From: Osmia lignaria lignaria
Taxonomy: Eukaryota > Arthropoda > Insecta > Hymenoptera > Megachilidae
Length of the DNA: 64,000 nucleotides
Direction of reading: 5' to 3'
Assembly: GCF_051020975.1 (NCBI RefSeq)
Contig: NW_027478160.1
Span: 2,130,001-2,194,000 of the forward strand
Made by a program: the position numbers and the translations under genes. Below, one piece after another: positions 11,198 through 23,715 of this stretch. The notes under the pieces are model-generated. The model was not told where the DNA came from. It saw nothing but the letters and a program-made list of their open reading frames with translations, and ran no database searches. Numbering within the stretch: position 1 is the first letter of the stretch; each line of letters begins with the position of its first letter.

Positions 11198-12087
11198 CGC
11201 ACCAACATAATAGAGATACAGAAACACCGTGGCCCCTTTCGTTGAGATAACTCTGCACTAGTGCGAGCCGCAAATGCCACTTCCAGCTTAGCTGTGCAGA
11301 AGAGGAACAACAAGAAGAAGAAATATCTCGAAATATGTCCGTCAGGCCCCTTCCCTTGAGATAAATCTGCACATATCTCGGAAACGAAGCGAGCTATGGC
11401 AAAATGTTAAGAGACCTTTTTTGTAGAGAATTAAGTTTCCTGCTTTTTATGCTCTATGATATTTTTTGATCAGATGCGTAGTTCTCGAGATATATCAAGT
11501 TATTTAAAAGTTCCGAAGCCGCACCAACATAATAGAGATACAGAAACACCGTGACCCCTTTCTTTGAGATAACTCTGCACTATTGCGAGCTGCAAATGCC
11601 ACTTCCAGCTTAGCTGTGCAGAGGAAGAACAACAAGAAGAAGAAATATCTCGAAATATGTCCGTCAGGCCAGTTCCTTTGAGCTGAATCTGCAAATATCT
11701 CGGAAACGAAGCGAGCTATGGCAAAATGTTAAGAGACGTTTTTTGTAGAGAATTAAGTTTCCTACTTTTTATGTTCTATGATATTTTTTGATCAGATGCG
11801 TAGTTCTCGAGATATATCAAGATATTTAAAAGTTCCGAAGCCGCACCAACATAATACAGATACAGAAACACCGTGGCCCCTTTCTTTGAGATAACTCTGC
11901 ACTAGTGCGAGCCGCAAATGCCACTTCCAGCTTAGCTGTGCAGAAGAAGAACAACAAGAAGAAGAAATATCTCGAAATATGTCCGTCAGGCCCCTTCCCT
12001 TGAGATAAATCTGCAAATATCTCGGAAACGAAGCGAGGTATGGCAAAATGTTAAGAGACCTTTTTTGTAGAGAATTAAGTTTCCTAC
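11198..12087 (+). repeat. Block duplication 3, left copy (partner 13130-14019)
   Basis: This 890-bp segment is repeated 1,932 bp (six monomers) downstream with no difference found by eye. Shared private marks are CCTTTCGTTGAG (11239), CTGCACATATC (11370), CCTGCTTTTTATGCTC (11440), CAAGTTATTTAAAAG (11499), CCGTGACCCC (11552), AATACAGATAC (11854) and GCGAGGTATGG (12034). Confidence 0.9.
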
Positions 12088-13129
12088 TTTTTATGTTCTA
12101 TGATATTTTTTGATCAGATGCGCAGTTCTCGAGATATATCAAGATATTTAAAAGTTCCGAAGCCGCACCAACATAATAGAGATACAGAAACACCGTGGCC
12201 CCTTTCTTTGAGATAACTCTGCACTATTGCGAGCTGCAAATGCCACTTCCAGCTTAGCTGTGCAGAGGAAGAACAACAAGAAGAAGAAATATCTCGAAAT
12301 ATGTCCGTCAGGCCAGTTCCTTTGAGCTGAATCGGCAAATATCTCGGAAACGAAGCGAGCTATGGCAAAATGTTAAGAGACGTTTTTTGTAGAGAATTTT
12401 GTTTCCTACAATTTATGTTCTATGATATTCTTTGATCAGAAGCGTAGTTTTCGAGATATATCGAGATATTTAAAAGTTCCGAAGCCGCACCAACATAATA
12501 GGGATACAGAAACACCGTGGCCCCTTTCTTTGAGATAACTCTGCACTAGTGCGAGCGTCAAATGCCACTTGCAGCTTAGCTGTGCAGAGGAAGAACAACA
12601 AGAAGAAGAAATATCTCGAAATATGTCCGTCAGGCCAGTTCCTTTGAGCTGAATCTGCAAATATCTCGGAAACGAAGCGAGCTATGGCAAAATGTTAAGA
12701 GACGTTTTTTGTAGAGAATTATGTTTCCTACAATTTATGTTCTATGATATTTTTTGGTCAGAAGCGTAGTTTTCGAGATATATCGAGATATTTAAAAGTT
12801 CAGAAGCCGCACCAACATAATACAGATACAGAAACACCGTGGCCCCTTTCTTTGAGATAACTCTGCACTATTGCGAGCTGGAAATGCCACTTCCAGTTTA
12901 GCTGTGCAGAAGAAGAACAACAAGAAGAAGAAATATCTCGAAATATGTCCGTCAGGCCCCTGCCCTTGAGATATATCTGCAAATATCTCGGAAACGAAGC
13001 GAGCTATGGCAAAATGTTGAGAGACCTTTTTTGTAGCGAATTATGTTTCCTACAATTTATGTTCTATGATATTTTTTGATCAGAAGCGTAGTTTTCGAGA
13101 TATATCGAGATATTTAAAAGTTCCGAAGA

Positions 13130-14019
13130 CGCACCAACATAATAGAGATACAGAAACACCGTGGCCCCTTTCGTTGAGATAACTCTGCACTAGTGCGAGC
13201 CGCAAATGCCACTTCCAGCTTAGCTGTGCAGAAGAGGAACAACAAGAAGAAGAAATATCTCGAAATATGTCCGTCAGGCCCCTTCCCTTGAGATAAATCT
13301 GCACATATCTCGGAAACGAAGCGAGCTATGGCAAAATGTTAAGAGACCTTTTTTGTAGAGAATTAAGTTTCCTGCTTTTTATGCTCTATGATATTTTTTG
13401 ATCAGATGCGTAGTTCTCGAGATATATCAAGTTATTTAAAAGTTCCGAAGCCGCACCAACATAATAGAGATACAGAAACACCGTGACCCCTTTCTTTGAG
13501 ATAACTCTGCACTATTGCGAGCTGCAAATGCCACTTCCAGCTTAGCTGTGCAGAGGAAGAACAACAAGAAGAAGAAATATCTCGAAATATGTCCGTCAGG
13601 CCAGTTCCTTTGAGCTGAATCTGCAAATATCTCGGAAACGAAGCGAGCTATGGCAAAATGTTAAGAGACGTTTTTTGTAGAGAATTAAGTTTCCTACTTT
13701 TTATGTTCTATGATATTTTTTGATCAGATGCGTAGTTCTCGAGATATATCAAGATATTTAAAAGTTCCGAAGCCGCACCAACATAATACAGATACAGAAA
13801 CACCGTGGCCCCTTTCTTTGAGATAACTCTGCACTAGTGCGAGCCGCAAATGCCACTTCCAGCTTAGCTGTGCAGAAGAAGAACAACAAGAAGAAGAAAT
13901 ATCTCGAAATATGTCCGTCAGGCCCCTTCCCTTGAGATAAATCTGCAAATATCTCGGAAACGAAGCGAGGTATGGCAAAATGTTAAGAGACCTTTTTTGT
14001 AGAGAATTAAGTTTCCTAC
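13130..14019 (+). repeat. Block duplication 3, right copy, joined to a zone I fragment
   Basis: The right copy of 11198-12087. Immediately to its left, 12849-13172 matches 8019-8342 (offset 4,830, fifteen monomers), and also 1258-1581, including GGCCCCTGCCCTTG, GTAGCGAATT and CCGAAGACGCACC. The two matches overlap over 13130-13172, so a junction between two distant templates lies within those 43 bases. Confidence 0.88.
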
Positions 14020-17000
14020 AATTTATGTTGTATGATATTTTTTGATCAGAAGCGTAGTTTTCGAGATATATCGAGATATTTAAAAGTTCCGAAGCCGCAC
14101 CAACATAATAGGGATACAGAAACACCGTGGCCCCTTTCTTTGAGATAACTCTGCACTATTGCGAGCTGTAAATGCCACTTCCAGCTTAGCTGTGCAGAAG
14201 AAGAACAACAAGAAGAAGAAATATCTCGAAATATGTCGGTCAGGCCAGTTCCTTTGAGCTGAATCTGCAAATATCTCGGAAACGAAGCGAGCTATGGCAA
14301 AATGTTAAGAGACGTTTTTTGTAGAGAATTATGTTTCCTACAATTCATGTTCTATGATATTTTTTGATCAGAAGCGTAGTTTTCGAGATATATCGAGATA
14401 TTTAAAAGTTCCGAAGCCGCACCAACATAATAGGGATACAGAAACACCGTGGCCCCTTTCTTTGAGATAACTCTGCACTAGCGCGAGCCGCAAATGCCAC
14501 TTCCAGCTTAGCTGTGCAGAAGAAGAACAACAAGAAGAAGAAATATCTCGAAATATGTCCGTCAGGCCCCTTCCCTTGAGATAAATCTGCAAATATCTCG
14601 GAAACGAAGCGAGCTATGGCAAAATGTTAAGAGACCTTTTTTGTAGAGAATTAAGTTTCCTACTTTTTATGTTCTATGGTATTTTTTGATGAGCTGCGTA
14701 GTTCTCGAGATATATCAAGATATTTAAAAGTTCCGAAGCCGCACCAACATAATAGAGATACAGAAACACCGTGGCCCCTTTCTTTGAGATAACTCTGCAC
14801 TATTGCGAGCTGCAAATGCCACTTCCAGCTTAGCTGTGCAGAGGAAGAACAACAAGAAGAAGAAATATCTCGAAATATGTCCGTCAGGCCCCTTCCCTTG
14901 AGATATATCTGCAAATATCTCGGAAACGAAGCGAGCTATGGCAAAATGTTAAGAGACCTTTTTTGTAGAGAATTCTGTTTCCTACAATTTATGTTCTATG
15001 ATATTTTTTGATCAGAAGCGTAGTTTTCGAGATATATCGAGATATTTAAAAGTTCCGAAGCCGCACCAACATAATAGAGATACAGAAACACCGTGGCCCC
15101 TTTCTTTGAGATAACTCTGCACTAGTGCGAGCCGCAAATGCCACTTCCAGCTTAGCTGTGCAGAAGAAGAACAACAAGAAGAAGAAATATCTCGAAATAT
15201 GTCCGTCAGGCCCCTTCCCTTGAGATAAATCTGCAAATATCTCGGAAACGAAGCGAGCTATGGCAAAATGTGAAGAGACCTTTTTTGTAGAGAATTAAGT
15301 TTGCTACTTTTTATGTTCTATGATATTTTTTGATGAGATGCGTAGTTCTCGAGATATATCAAGATATTTAAAAGTTCCGAAGCCGCACCAACATAATAGA
15401 GATACAGAAACACCGTGGCCCCTTTCTTTGAGATAACTCTGCACTATTGCGGGCTGCAAATGTCACTTCCAGCTTAGCTGTGCAGAGGAAGAACAACAAG
15501 AAGAAGAAATATCTCGAAATATGTCCGTCAGGCCAGTTCCTTTGAGCTGAATCTGCAAATATCTCGGAAACGAAGCGAGCTATGGCAAAATGTTAAGAGA
15601 CGTTTTTTGTAGAGAATTATGTTTCCTACAATTTATGTTCTATGATATTTTTTGATCAGAAGCGTAGTTTTCGAGATATATCGATATATTTAAAAGTTCC
15701 GAAGCCGCACCAACATAATAGGGATACAGAAACACCGTGGCCCCTTTCTTTGAGCTAACTCTGCACTAGTGCGAGCCGCAAATGCCACTTCCAGCTTAGC
15801 TGTGCAGAAGAAGAACAACAAGAAGAAGAAATATCTCGAAATATGTCCGTCAGGCCCCTTCCCTTGAGATAAATCTGCAAATATCTCGGAAACGAAGCGA
15901 GCTATGGCAAAATGCTAAGAGACCTTTTTTGTAGAGAATTAAGTTTCCTACTTTTTATGTTCTATGATATTTTTTGCTCAGATGCGTAGTTCTCGAGATA
16001 TATCAAGATATTTAAAAGTTCCGAAGCCGCACCAACATAATAGAGATACAGAAACACCGTGGCCCCTTTCTTTGAGATAACTCTGCACTATTGCGAGCTG
16101 TAAATGCCACTTCCAGCTTAGCTGTGCAGAAGAAGAACAACAAGAAGAAGAAATATCTCGAAATATGTCCGTCAGGCCCCTTCCCTTGAGATATATCTGC
16201 AAATATCTCGGAAACGAAGCGAGCTATGGCAAAATGTTAAGAGACCTTTTTTGTAGAGAATTCTGTTTCCTACAATTTATGTTCTATGATATTTTTTGAT
16301 CAGAAGCGTAGTTTTCGAGATATATCGAGATATTTAAAAGTTCCGAAGCCGCACCAACATAATAGAGATACAGAAACACCGTGGCCCCTTTCTTTGAGAT
16401 AACTCTGCACTAGTGCGAGCCGCAAATGCCACTTCCAGCTTAGCTGTGCAGAAGAAGAACAACAAGAAGAAGAAATATCTCGAAATATGTCCGTCAGGCC
16501 AGTTCCTTTGAGCTGAATCTGCAAATATCTCGGAAACGAAGCGAGCTATGGCAAAATGTTAAGAGACGTTTTTTGTAGAGAATTATGTTTCCTACAATTC
16601 ATGTTCTATGATATTTTTTGATCAGAAGCGTAGTTTTCGAGATATATCGAGATATTTAAAAGTTCCGAAGCCGCACCAACATAATAGGGATACAGAAACA
16701 CCGTGGCCCCTTTCTTTGAGATAACTCTGCACTAGTGCGAGCCGCAAATGCCACTTCCAGCTTAGCTGTGCAGAAGAAGAACAACAAGAAGAAGAAATAT
16801 CTCGAAATATGTCCGTCAGGCCCCTTCCCTTGATATAAATCTGCAAATATCTCGGAAACGAAGCGAGCTATGGCAAAATGTTAAGAGACCTTTTTTGTAG
16901 AGAATTAAGTTTCCTACTTTTTATGTTCTATGATATTTTTTGATGAGATGCGTAGTTCGCGAGATATATCAAGATATTTAAAAGTTCCGAAGCCGCACCA

Positions 17001-17856
17001 ACATAATAGAGATACAGAAACACCGTGGCCCCTTTCTTTGAGATAACTCTGCACTATTGCGAGCTGCAAATGCCACTTCCAGCTTAGCTGTGCAGAAGAA
17101 GAACAACAAGAAGAAGAAATATCTCGAAATATGTCCGTCACGCCAGTTCCTTTGAGCTGAATCTGCAAATATCTCGGAAACGAAGCGAGCTATGGCAAAA
17201 TGTTAAGAGACGTTTTTTGTAGAGAATTATGTTTCCTACAATCTATGTTCTATGATATTTTTTGATCAGAAGCGTAGTTTTCGAGATATATCGAGATATT
17301 TAAAAGTTCCGAAGCCGCACCAACATAATAGGGATACAGACACACCGTGGCCCCTTTCTTTGAGATAACTCTGCACTAGTGCGAGCCGCAAATGCCACTT
17401 CCAGCTTAGCTGTGCAGAAGAAGAACAACAAGAAGAAGAAATATCTCGAAATATGTCCGTCAGGCCCCTTCCCTTGAGATATATCTGCAAATATCTCGGA
17501 AACGAAGCGAGCTATGGCAAAATGTTAAGAGACCTTTTTTGTAGAGAATTATGCTTCCTACAATTTATGTTCTATGATATTTTTTTATCAGAAGCGTAGT
17601 TTTCGAGATACATCGAGATATTTAAAAGTTCCGAAGCCGCACCAACATAATAGAGATACAGAAACACCGTGGCCCCTTTCTTTGAGATAACTCTGCACTA
17701 GTGCGAGCCGCAAATGCCAGTTCCAGCTTAGCTGTGCAGAAGAAGAACAACAAGAAGAAGAAATATCTCGAAATATGTCCGTCAGGCCCCTTCCCTTGAG
17801 ATAAATCTGCAAATATCTCGGAAACGAAGCGAGCTATGGCAAAATGTTAAGAGACC

Positions 17857-19805
17857 TTTTTTGTAGAGAATTAAGTTTCCTACTTTTTATGTTGTATGAT
17901 ATTTTTTGATCAGATGCGTAGTTCTCGAGATATATCAAGATATTTAAAAGTTCCGAAGCCGCACCAACATAATAGAGATACAGAAACACCGTGGCCCCTT
18001 TCTTTGAGATAACTCTGCACTATTGCGAGCTGCAAATGCCACTTCCAGCTTAGCTGTGCAGAGGAAGAACAACAAGAAGAAGAAATATCTCGAAATATGT
18101 CCGTCAGGCCAGTTCCTTTGAGCTGAATCTGCAAATATCTCGGAAACGAAGCGAGCTATGGCAAAATGTTAAGAGACGTTTTTTGTAGAGAATTATGTTT
18201 CCTACAATTTATGTTCTATGATATTTTTTGATCAGAAGCGTAGTTTTCGAGATATATCGAGATATTTCAAAGTTCCGAAGCCGCACCAACATAATAGGGA
18301 TACAGAAACACCGTGGCCCCTTTCTTTGAGATAACTCTGCACTAGTGCGAGCCGCAAATGCCACTTCCAGCTTAGCTGTGCAGAAGAAGAACAACAAGAA
18401 GAAGAAATATCTCGAAATATGTCCGTCAGGCCCCTTCCCTTGAGATAAATCTGCAAATATCTCCGAAACCAAGCGAGCTATTGCAAAATGTTAAGAGACC
18501 TTTTTTGTAGAGAATTAAGTTTCCTACTTTTTATGTTCTATGGTATTTTTTGATGAGATGCGTAGTTCTCGAGATATATCAAGATATTTAAAAGTTCCGA
18601 AGCCGCACCAACATAATAGAGATACAGAAACACCGTGGCCCCTTTCTTTGAGATAACTCTGCACTATTGCGAGCTGCAAATGCCACTTCCAGCTTAGCTG
18701 TGCAGAGGAAGAACAACAAGAAGAAGAAATATCTCGAAATATGTCCGACACGCCAGTTCCTTTGAGCTGAATCTGCAAATATCTCGGAAACGAAGCGAGC
18801 TATGGCAAAATGTTAAGAGACGTTTTTTGTAGAGAATTAAGTTTCCTACTTTTTATGTTGTATGATATTTTTTGATCAGATGCGTAGTTCTCGAGATATA
18901 TCAAGATATTTAAAAGTTCCGAAGCCGCACCAACATAATAGAGATACAGAAACACCGTGGCCCCTTTCTTTGAGATAACTCTGCACTATTGCGAGCTGCA
19001 AATGCCACTTCCAGCTTAGCTGTGCAGAGGAAGAACAACAAGAAGAAGAAATATCTCGAAATATGTCCGTCAGGCCAGTTCCTTTGAGCTGAATCTGCAA
19101 ATATCTCGGAAACGAAGCGAGCTATGGCAAAATGTTAAGAGACGTTTTTTGTAGAGAATTATGTTTCCTACAATTTATGTTCTATGATATTTTTTGATCA
19201 GAAGCGTAGTTTTCGAGATATATCGAGATATTTCAAAGTTCCGAAGCCGCACCAACATAATAGGGATACAGAAACACCGTGGCCCCTTTCTTTGAGATAA
19301 CTCTGCACTAGTGCGAGCCGCAAATGCCACTTCCAGCTTAGCTGTGCAGAAGAAGAACAACAAGAAGAAGAAATATCTCGAAATATGTCCGTCAGGCCCC
19401 TTCCCTTGAGATAAATCTGCAAATATCTCCGAAACCAAGCGAGCTATGGCAAAATGTTAAGAGACCTTTTTTGTAGAGAATTAAGTTTCCTACTTTTTAT
19501 GTTCTATGGTATTTTTTGATGAGATGCGTAGTTCTCGAGATATATCAAGATATTTAAAAGTTCCGAAGCCGCACCAACATAATAGAGATACAGAAACACC
19601 GTGGCCCCTTTCTTTGAGATAACTCTGCACTATTGCGAGCTGCAAATGCCACTTCCAGCTTAGCTGTGCAGAGGAAGAACAACAAGAAGAAGAAATATCT
19701 CGAAATATGTCCGACACGCCAGTTCCTTTGAGCTGAATCTGCAAATATCTCGGAAACGAAGCGAGCTATGGCAAAATGTTAAGAGACGTTTTTTGTAGAG
19801 AATTA
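17857..19805 (+). repeat. Block duplication 4: tandem trimer (17857-18839 and 18823-19805)
   Basis: A segment of about 983 bp is repeated directly in tandem at offset 966, three monomers. Both copies carry GTTGTATGATA, GATATTTCAAAG, CTCCGAAACCAAGC, CTATGGTATTTTTTGATGAG and GTCCGACACGCC. The only difference noted is GCTATTGC at 18479-18484 against GCTATGGC in the second copy. It is a clean recent three-unit expansion. Confidence 0.9.
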
Positions 19806-19908
19806 TGTTTCCTACAATTTATGTTCTATAATATTTTTTGATCAGAAGCGTAGTTTTCGAGATATATCGAGATATTTAAAAGTTCCGAAGCCGCACCAAC
19901 ATAATAGG

Positions 19909-21785
19909 GATACAGAAACACCGTGGCCCCTTTCTTTGAGATAACTCTGCACTAGTGCGAGCCGCAAATGCCACTTCCAGCTTAGCTGTGCAGAAGAAGA
20001 ACAACAAGAAGAAGAAATATCTCGAAATATGTCCGTCAGGCCCCTTCCCTTGAGATAAATCTGCAAATATCTCGGAAACGAAGCGAGCTATGGCAAAATG
20101 TTAAGAGACCTTTTTTGTAGAGAATTAAGTTTCCTACTTTTTATGTTCTATGATATTTTTTGATCAGATGCGTAGTTCTCGAGATATATCAAGATATTTA
20201 AAAGTTCCGAAGCCGCACCAACATAATAGAGATACAGAAACACCGTGGCCCCTTTCTTTGAGATAACTCTGCACTATTGCGAGCTGTAAATGCCACTTCC
20301 AGCTTAGCTGTGCAGAAGAAGAACAACAAGAAGAAGAAATATCTCGAAATATGTCCGTCAGGCCCCTTCCCTTGAGATATATCTGCAAATATCTCGGAAA
20401 CGAAGCGAGCTATGGCAAAATGTTAAGAGACCTTTTTTGTAGAGAATTCTGTTTCCTACAATTTATGTTCTATGATATTTTTTGATCAGAAGCGTAGTTT
20501 TCGAGATATATCGAGATATTTAAAAGTTCCGAAGCCGCACCAACATAATAGAGATACAGAAACACCGTGGCCCCTTTCTTTGAGATAACTCTGCACTAGT
20601 GCGAGCCGCAAATGCCACTTCCAGCTTAGCTGTGCAGAAGAAGAACAACAAGAAGAAGAAATATCTCGAAATATGTCCGTCAGGCCCCTTCCCTTGAGAT
20701 AAATCTGCAAATATCTCGGAAACGAAGCGAGCTATGGCAAAATGTTAAGAGACCCTTTTTGTAGAGAATTAAGTTTGCTACTTTTTATGTTCTATGATAT
20801 TTTTTGATGAGATGCGTAGTTCTCGAGATATATCAAGATATTTAAAAGTTCCGAAGCCGCACCAACATAATAGAGATACAGAAACACCGTGGCCCCTTTC
20901 TTTGAGATAACTCTGCACTATTGCGAGCTGCAAATGTCACTTCCAGCTTAGCTGTGCAGAGGAAGAACAACAAGAAGAAGAAATATCTCGAAATATGTCC
21001 GTCAGGCCAGTTCCTTTGAGCTGAATCTGCAAATATCTCGGAAACGAAGCGAGCTATGGCAAAATGTTAAGAGACGTTTTTTGTAGAGAATTATGTTTCC
21101 TACAATTTATGTTCTGATATTTTTTGATCAGAAGCGTAGTTTTCGAGATATATCGATATATTTAAAAGTTCCGAAGCCGCACCAACATAATAGGGATACA
21201 GAAACACCGTGGCCCCTTTCTTTGAGATAACTCTGCACTAGTGCGAGCCGCAAATGCCACTTCCAGCTTAGCTGTGCAGAAGAAGAACAACAAGAAGAAG
21301 AAATATCTCGAAATATGTCCGTCAGGCCCCTTCCCTTGAGATAAATCTGCAAATATCTCGGAAACGAAGCGAGCTATGGCAAAATGCTAAGAGACCTTTT
21401 TTGTAGAGAATTAAGTTTCCTACTTTTTATGTTCTATGATATTTTTTGATCAGATGCGTAGTTCTCGAGATATATCAAGATATTTAAAAGTTCCGAAGCC
21501 GCACCAACATAATAGAGATACAGAAACACCGTGGCCCCTTTCTTTGAGATAACTCTGCACTATTGCGAGCTGTAAATGCCACTTCCAGCTTAGCTGTGCA
21601 GAAGAAGAACAACAAGAAGAAGAAATATCTCGAAATATGTCCGTCAGGCCCCTTCCCTTGAGATATATCTGCAAATATCTCGGAAACGAAGCGAGCTATG
21701 GCAAAATGTTAAGAGACCTTTTTTGTAGAGAATTCTGTTTCCTACAATTTATGTTCTATGATATTTTTTGATCAGAAGCGTAGTT
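19909..21785 (+). repeat. Block duplication 5, left copy of a tandem hexamer (partner 21839-23715)
   Basis: A 1,877-bp segment is repeated at offset 1,930, six monomers less the two-base deletion it contains. The only mismatch noted is G at 20080 against C at 22010. The order of types is strictly alternating. A related, older copy of the same variant order exists at about 14.9-16.3 kb (TGTCACTTCC unit followed by the CGATATATTT unit). Confidence 0.9.
21111..21120 (+). other. Two-base deletion: TTCTATGATAT reduced to TTCTGATAT (first site)
   Basis: The dinucleotide AT is missing after 21115. The monomer is 320 bp long. The change is shared with 23041-23050 through block duplication 5. Confidence 0.9.
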
Positions 21786-21838
21786 TTCGAGATATATCGA
21801 GATATTTAAAAGTTCCGAAGCCGCACCAACATAATAGA

Positions 21839-23715
21839 GATACAGAAACACCGTGGCCCCTTTCTTTGAGATAACTCTGCACTAGTGCGAGCCGCAAATG
21901 CCACTTCCAGCTTAGCTGTGCAGAAGAAGAACAACAAGAAGAAGAAATATCTCGAAATATGTCCGTCAGGCCCCTTCCCTTGAGATAAATCTGCAAATAT
22001 CTCGGAAACCAAGCGAGCTATGGCAAAATGTTAAGAGACCTTTTTTGTAGAGAATTAAGTTTCCTACTTTTTATGTTCTATGATATTTTTTGATCAGATG
22101 CGTAGTTCTCGAGATATATCAAGATATTTAAAAGTTCCGAAGCCGCACCAACATAATAGAGATACAGAAACACCGTGGCCCCTTTCTTTGAGATAACTCT
22201 GCACTATTGCGAGCTGTAAATGCCACTTCCAGCTTAGCTGTGCAGAAGAAGAACAACAAGAAGAAGAAATATCTCGAAATATGTCCGTCAGGCCCCTTCC
22301 CTTGAGATATATCTGCAAATATCTCGGAAACGAAGCGAGCTATGGCAAAATGTTAAGAGACCTTTTTTGTAGAGAATTCTGTTTCCTACAATTTATGTTC
22401 TATGATATTTTTTGATCAGAAGCGTAGTTTTCGAGATATATCGAGATATTTAAAAGTTCCGAAGCCGCACCAACATAATAGAGATACAGAAACACCGTGG
22501 CCCCTTTCTTTGAGATAACTCTGCACTAGTGCGAGCCGCAAATGCCACTTCCAGCTTAGCTGTGCAGAAGAAGAACAACAAGAAGAAGAAATATCTCGAA
22601 ATATGTCCGTCAGGCCCCTTCCCTTGAGATAAATCTGCAAATATCTCGGAAACGAAGCGAGCTATGGCAAAATGTTAAGAGACCCTTTTTGTAGAGAATT
22701 AAGTTTGCTACTTTTTATGTTCTATGATATTTTTTGATGAGATGCGTAGTTCTCGAGATATATCAAGATATTTAAAAGTTCCGAAGCCGCACCAACATAA
22801 TAGAGATACAGAAACACCGTGGCCCCTTTCTTTGAGATAACTCTGCACTATTGCGAGCTGCAAATGTCACTTCCAGCTTAGCTGTGCAGAGGAAGAACAA
22901 CAAGAAGAAGAAATATCTCGAAATATGTCCGTCAGGCCAGTTCCTTTGAGCTGAATCTGCAAATATCTCGGAAACGAAGCGAGCTATGGCAAAATGTTAA
23001 GAGACGTTTTTTGTAGAGAATTATGTTTCCTACAATTTATGTTCTGATATTTTTTGATCAGAAGCGTAGTTTTCGAGATATATCGATATATTTAAAAGTT
23101 CCGAAGCCGCACCAACATAATAGGGATACAGAAACACCGTGGCCCCTTTCTTTGAGATAACTCTGCACTAGTGCGAGCCGCAAATGCCACTTCCAGCTTA
23201 GCTGTGCAGAAGAAGAACAACAAGAAGAAGAAATATCTCGAAATATGTCCGTCAGGCCCCTTCCCTTGAGATAAATCTGCAAATATCTCGGAAACGAAGC
23301 GAGCTATGGCAAAATGCTAAGAGACCTTTTTTGTAGAGAATTAAGTTTCCTACTTTTTATGTTCTATGATATTTTTTGATCAGATGCGTAGTTCTCGAGA
23401 TATATCAAGATATTTAAAAGTTCCGAAGCCGCACCAACATAATAGAGATACAGAAACACCGTGGCCCCTTTCTTTGAGATAACTCTGCACTATTGCGAGC
23501 TGTAAATGCCACTTCCAGCTTAGCTGTGCAGAAGAAGAACAACAAGAAGAAGAAATATCTCGAAATATGTCCGTCAGGCCCCTTCCCTTGAGATATATCT
23601 GCAAATATCTCGGAAACGAAGCGAGCTATGGCAAAATGTTAAGAGACCTTTTTTGTAGAGAATTCTGTTTCCTACAATTTATGTTCTATGATATTTTTTG
23701 ATCAGAAGCGTAGTT
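21839..23715 (+). repeat. Block duplication 5, right copy
   Basis: The right copy reproduces the TTCTGATAT two-base deletion (23041-23049). It ends inside a hybrid monomer: GAAGCGTAG of type B runs into TTCTCGAGATATATCAAG of type A at 23711-23730. From there the array resumes as another TGTCACTTCC unit and a CGATATATTT unit without the two-base deletion. That points to a template other than the preceding copy. Confidence 0.88.
23041..23050 (+). other. Two-base deletion: TTCTGATAT (second site)
   Basis: This is the copy of the 21115 deletion. The related monomer at about 24,010 has the full TTCTATGATAT, so the third partial copy came from an undeleted template. Confidence 0.9.

Larger units (their letters stand above)
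1..14019 (+). repeat. Array zone I: CTGGAAATG/CAGTTT variant family, irregular A/B order
   Basis: About 43 monomers. The linked variant CTGGAAATGCCACTTCCAGTTT is frequent here (monomers beginning near 1167, 2777, 5353, 6641, 7928, 9538 and 12758). It is absent between about 13 and 49 kb. Types A and B follow no fixed order (for example A A B A B B A B A A B B B). The zone holds a 3.19-kb block present twice, a trimer duplication and a hexamer-spaced duplication, described separately. The right boundary is set where the second copy of the 890-bp block ends. It is a change in variant composition, not a break in the array. Confidence 0.7.

Noticed and set aside
13724..14125. The longest open frame in the window (133 codons, minus strand)
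   Set aside because: It results from loss of the upstream TAG through the GAGGTATGG variant and simply reads from one satellite monomer into the next. No ordinary gene signals are present.
20790..20840. Hammerhead ribozyme core in the TGATGAGATGCG variants
   Set aside because: UGAUGAG is present, but there is no GAAA at the proper place after a second stem and no cleavage-site stem arrangement. Most monomers have GATCAG instead.
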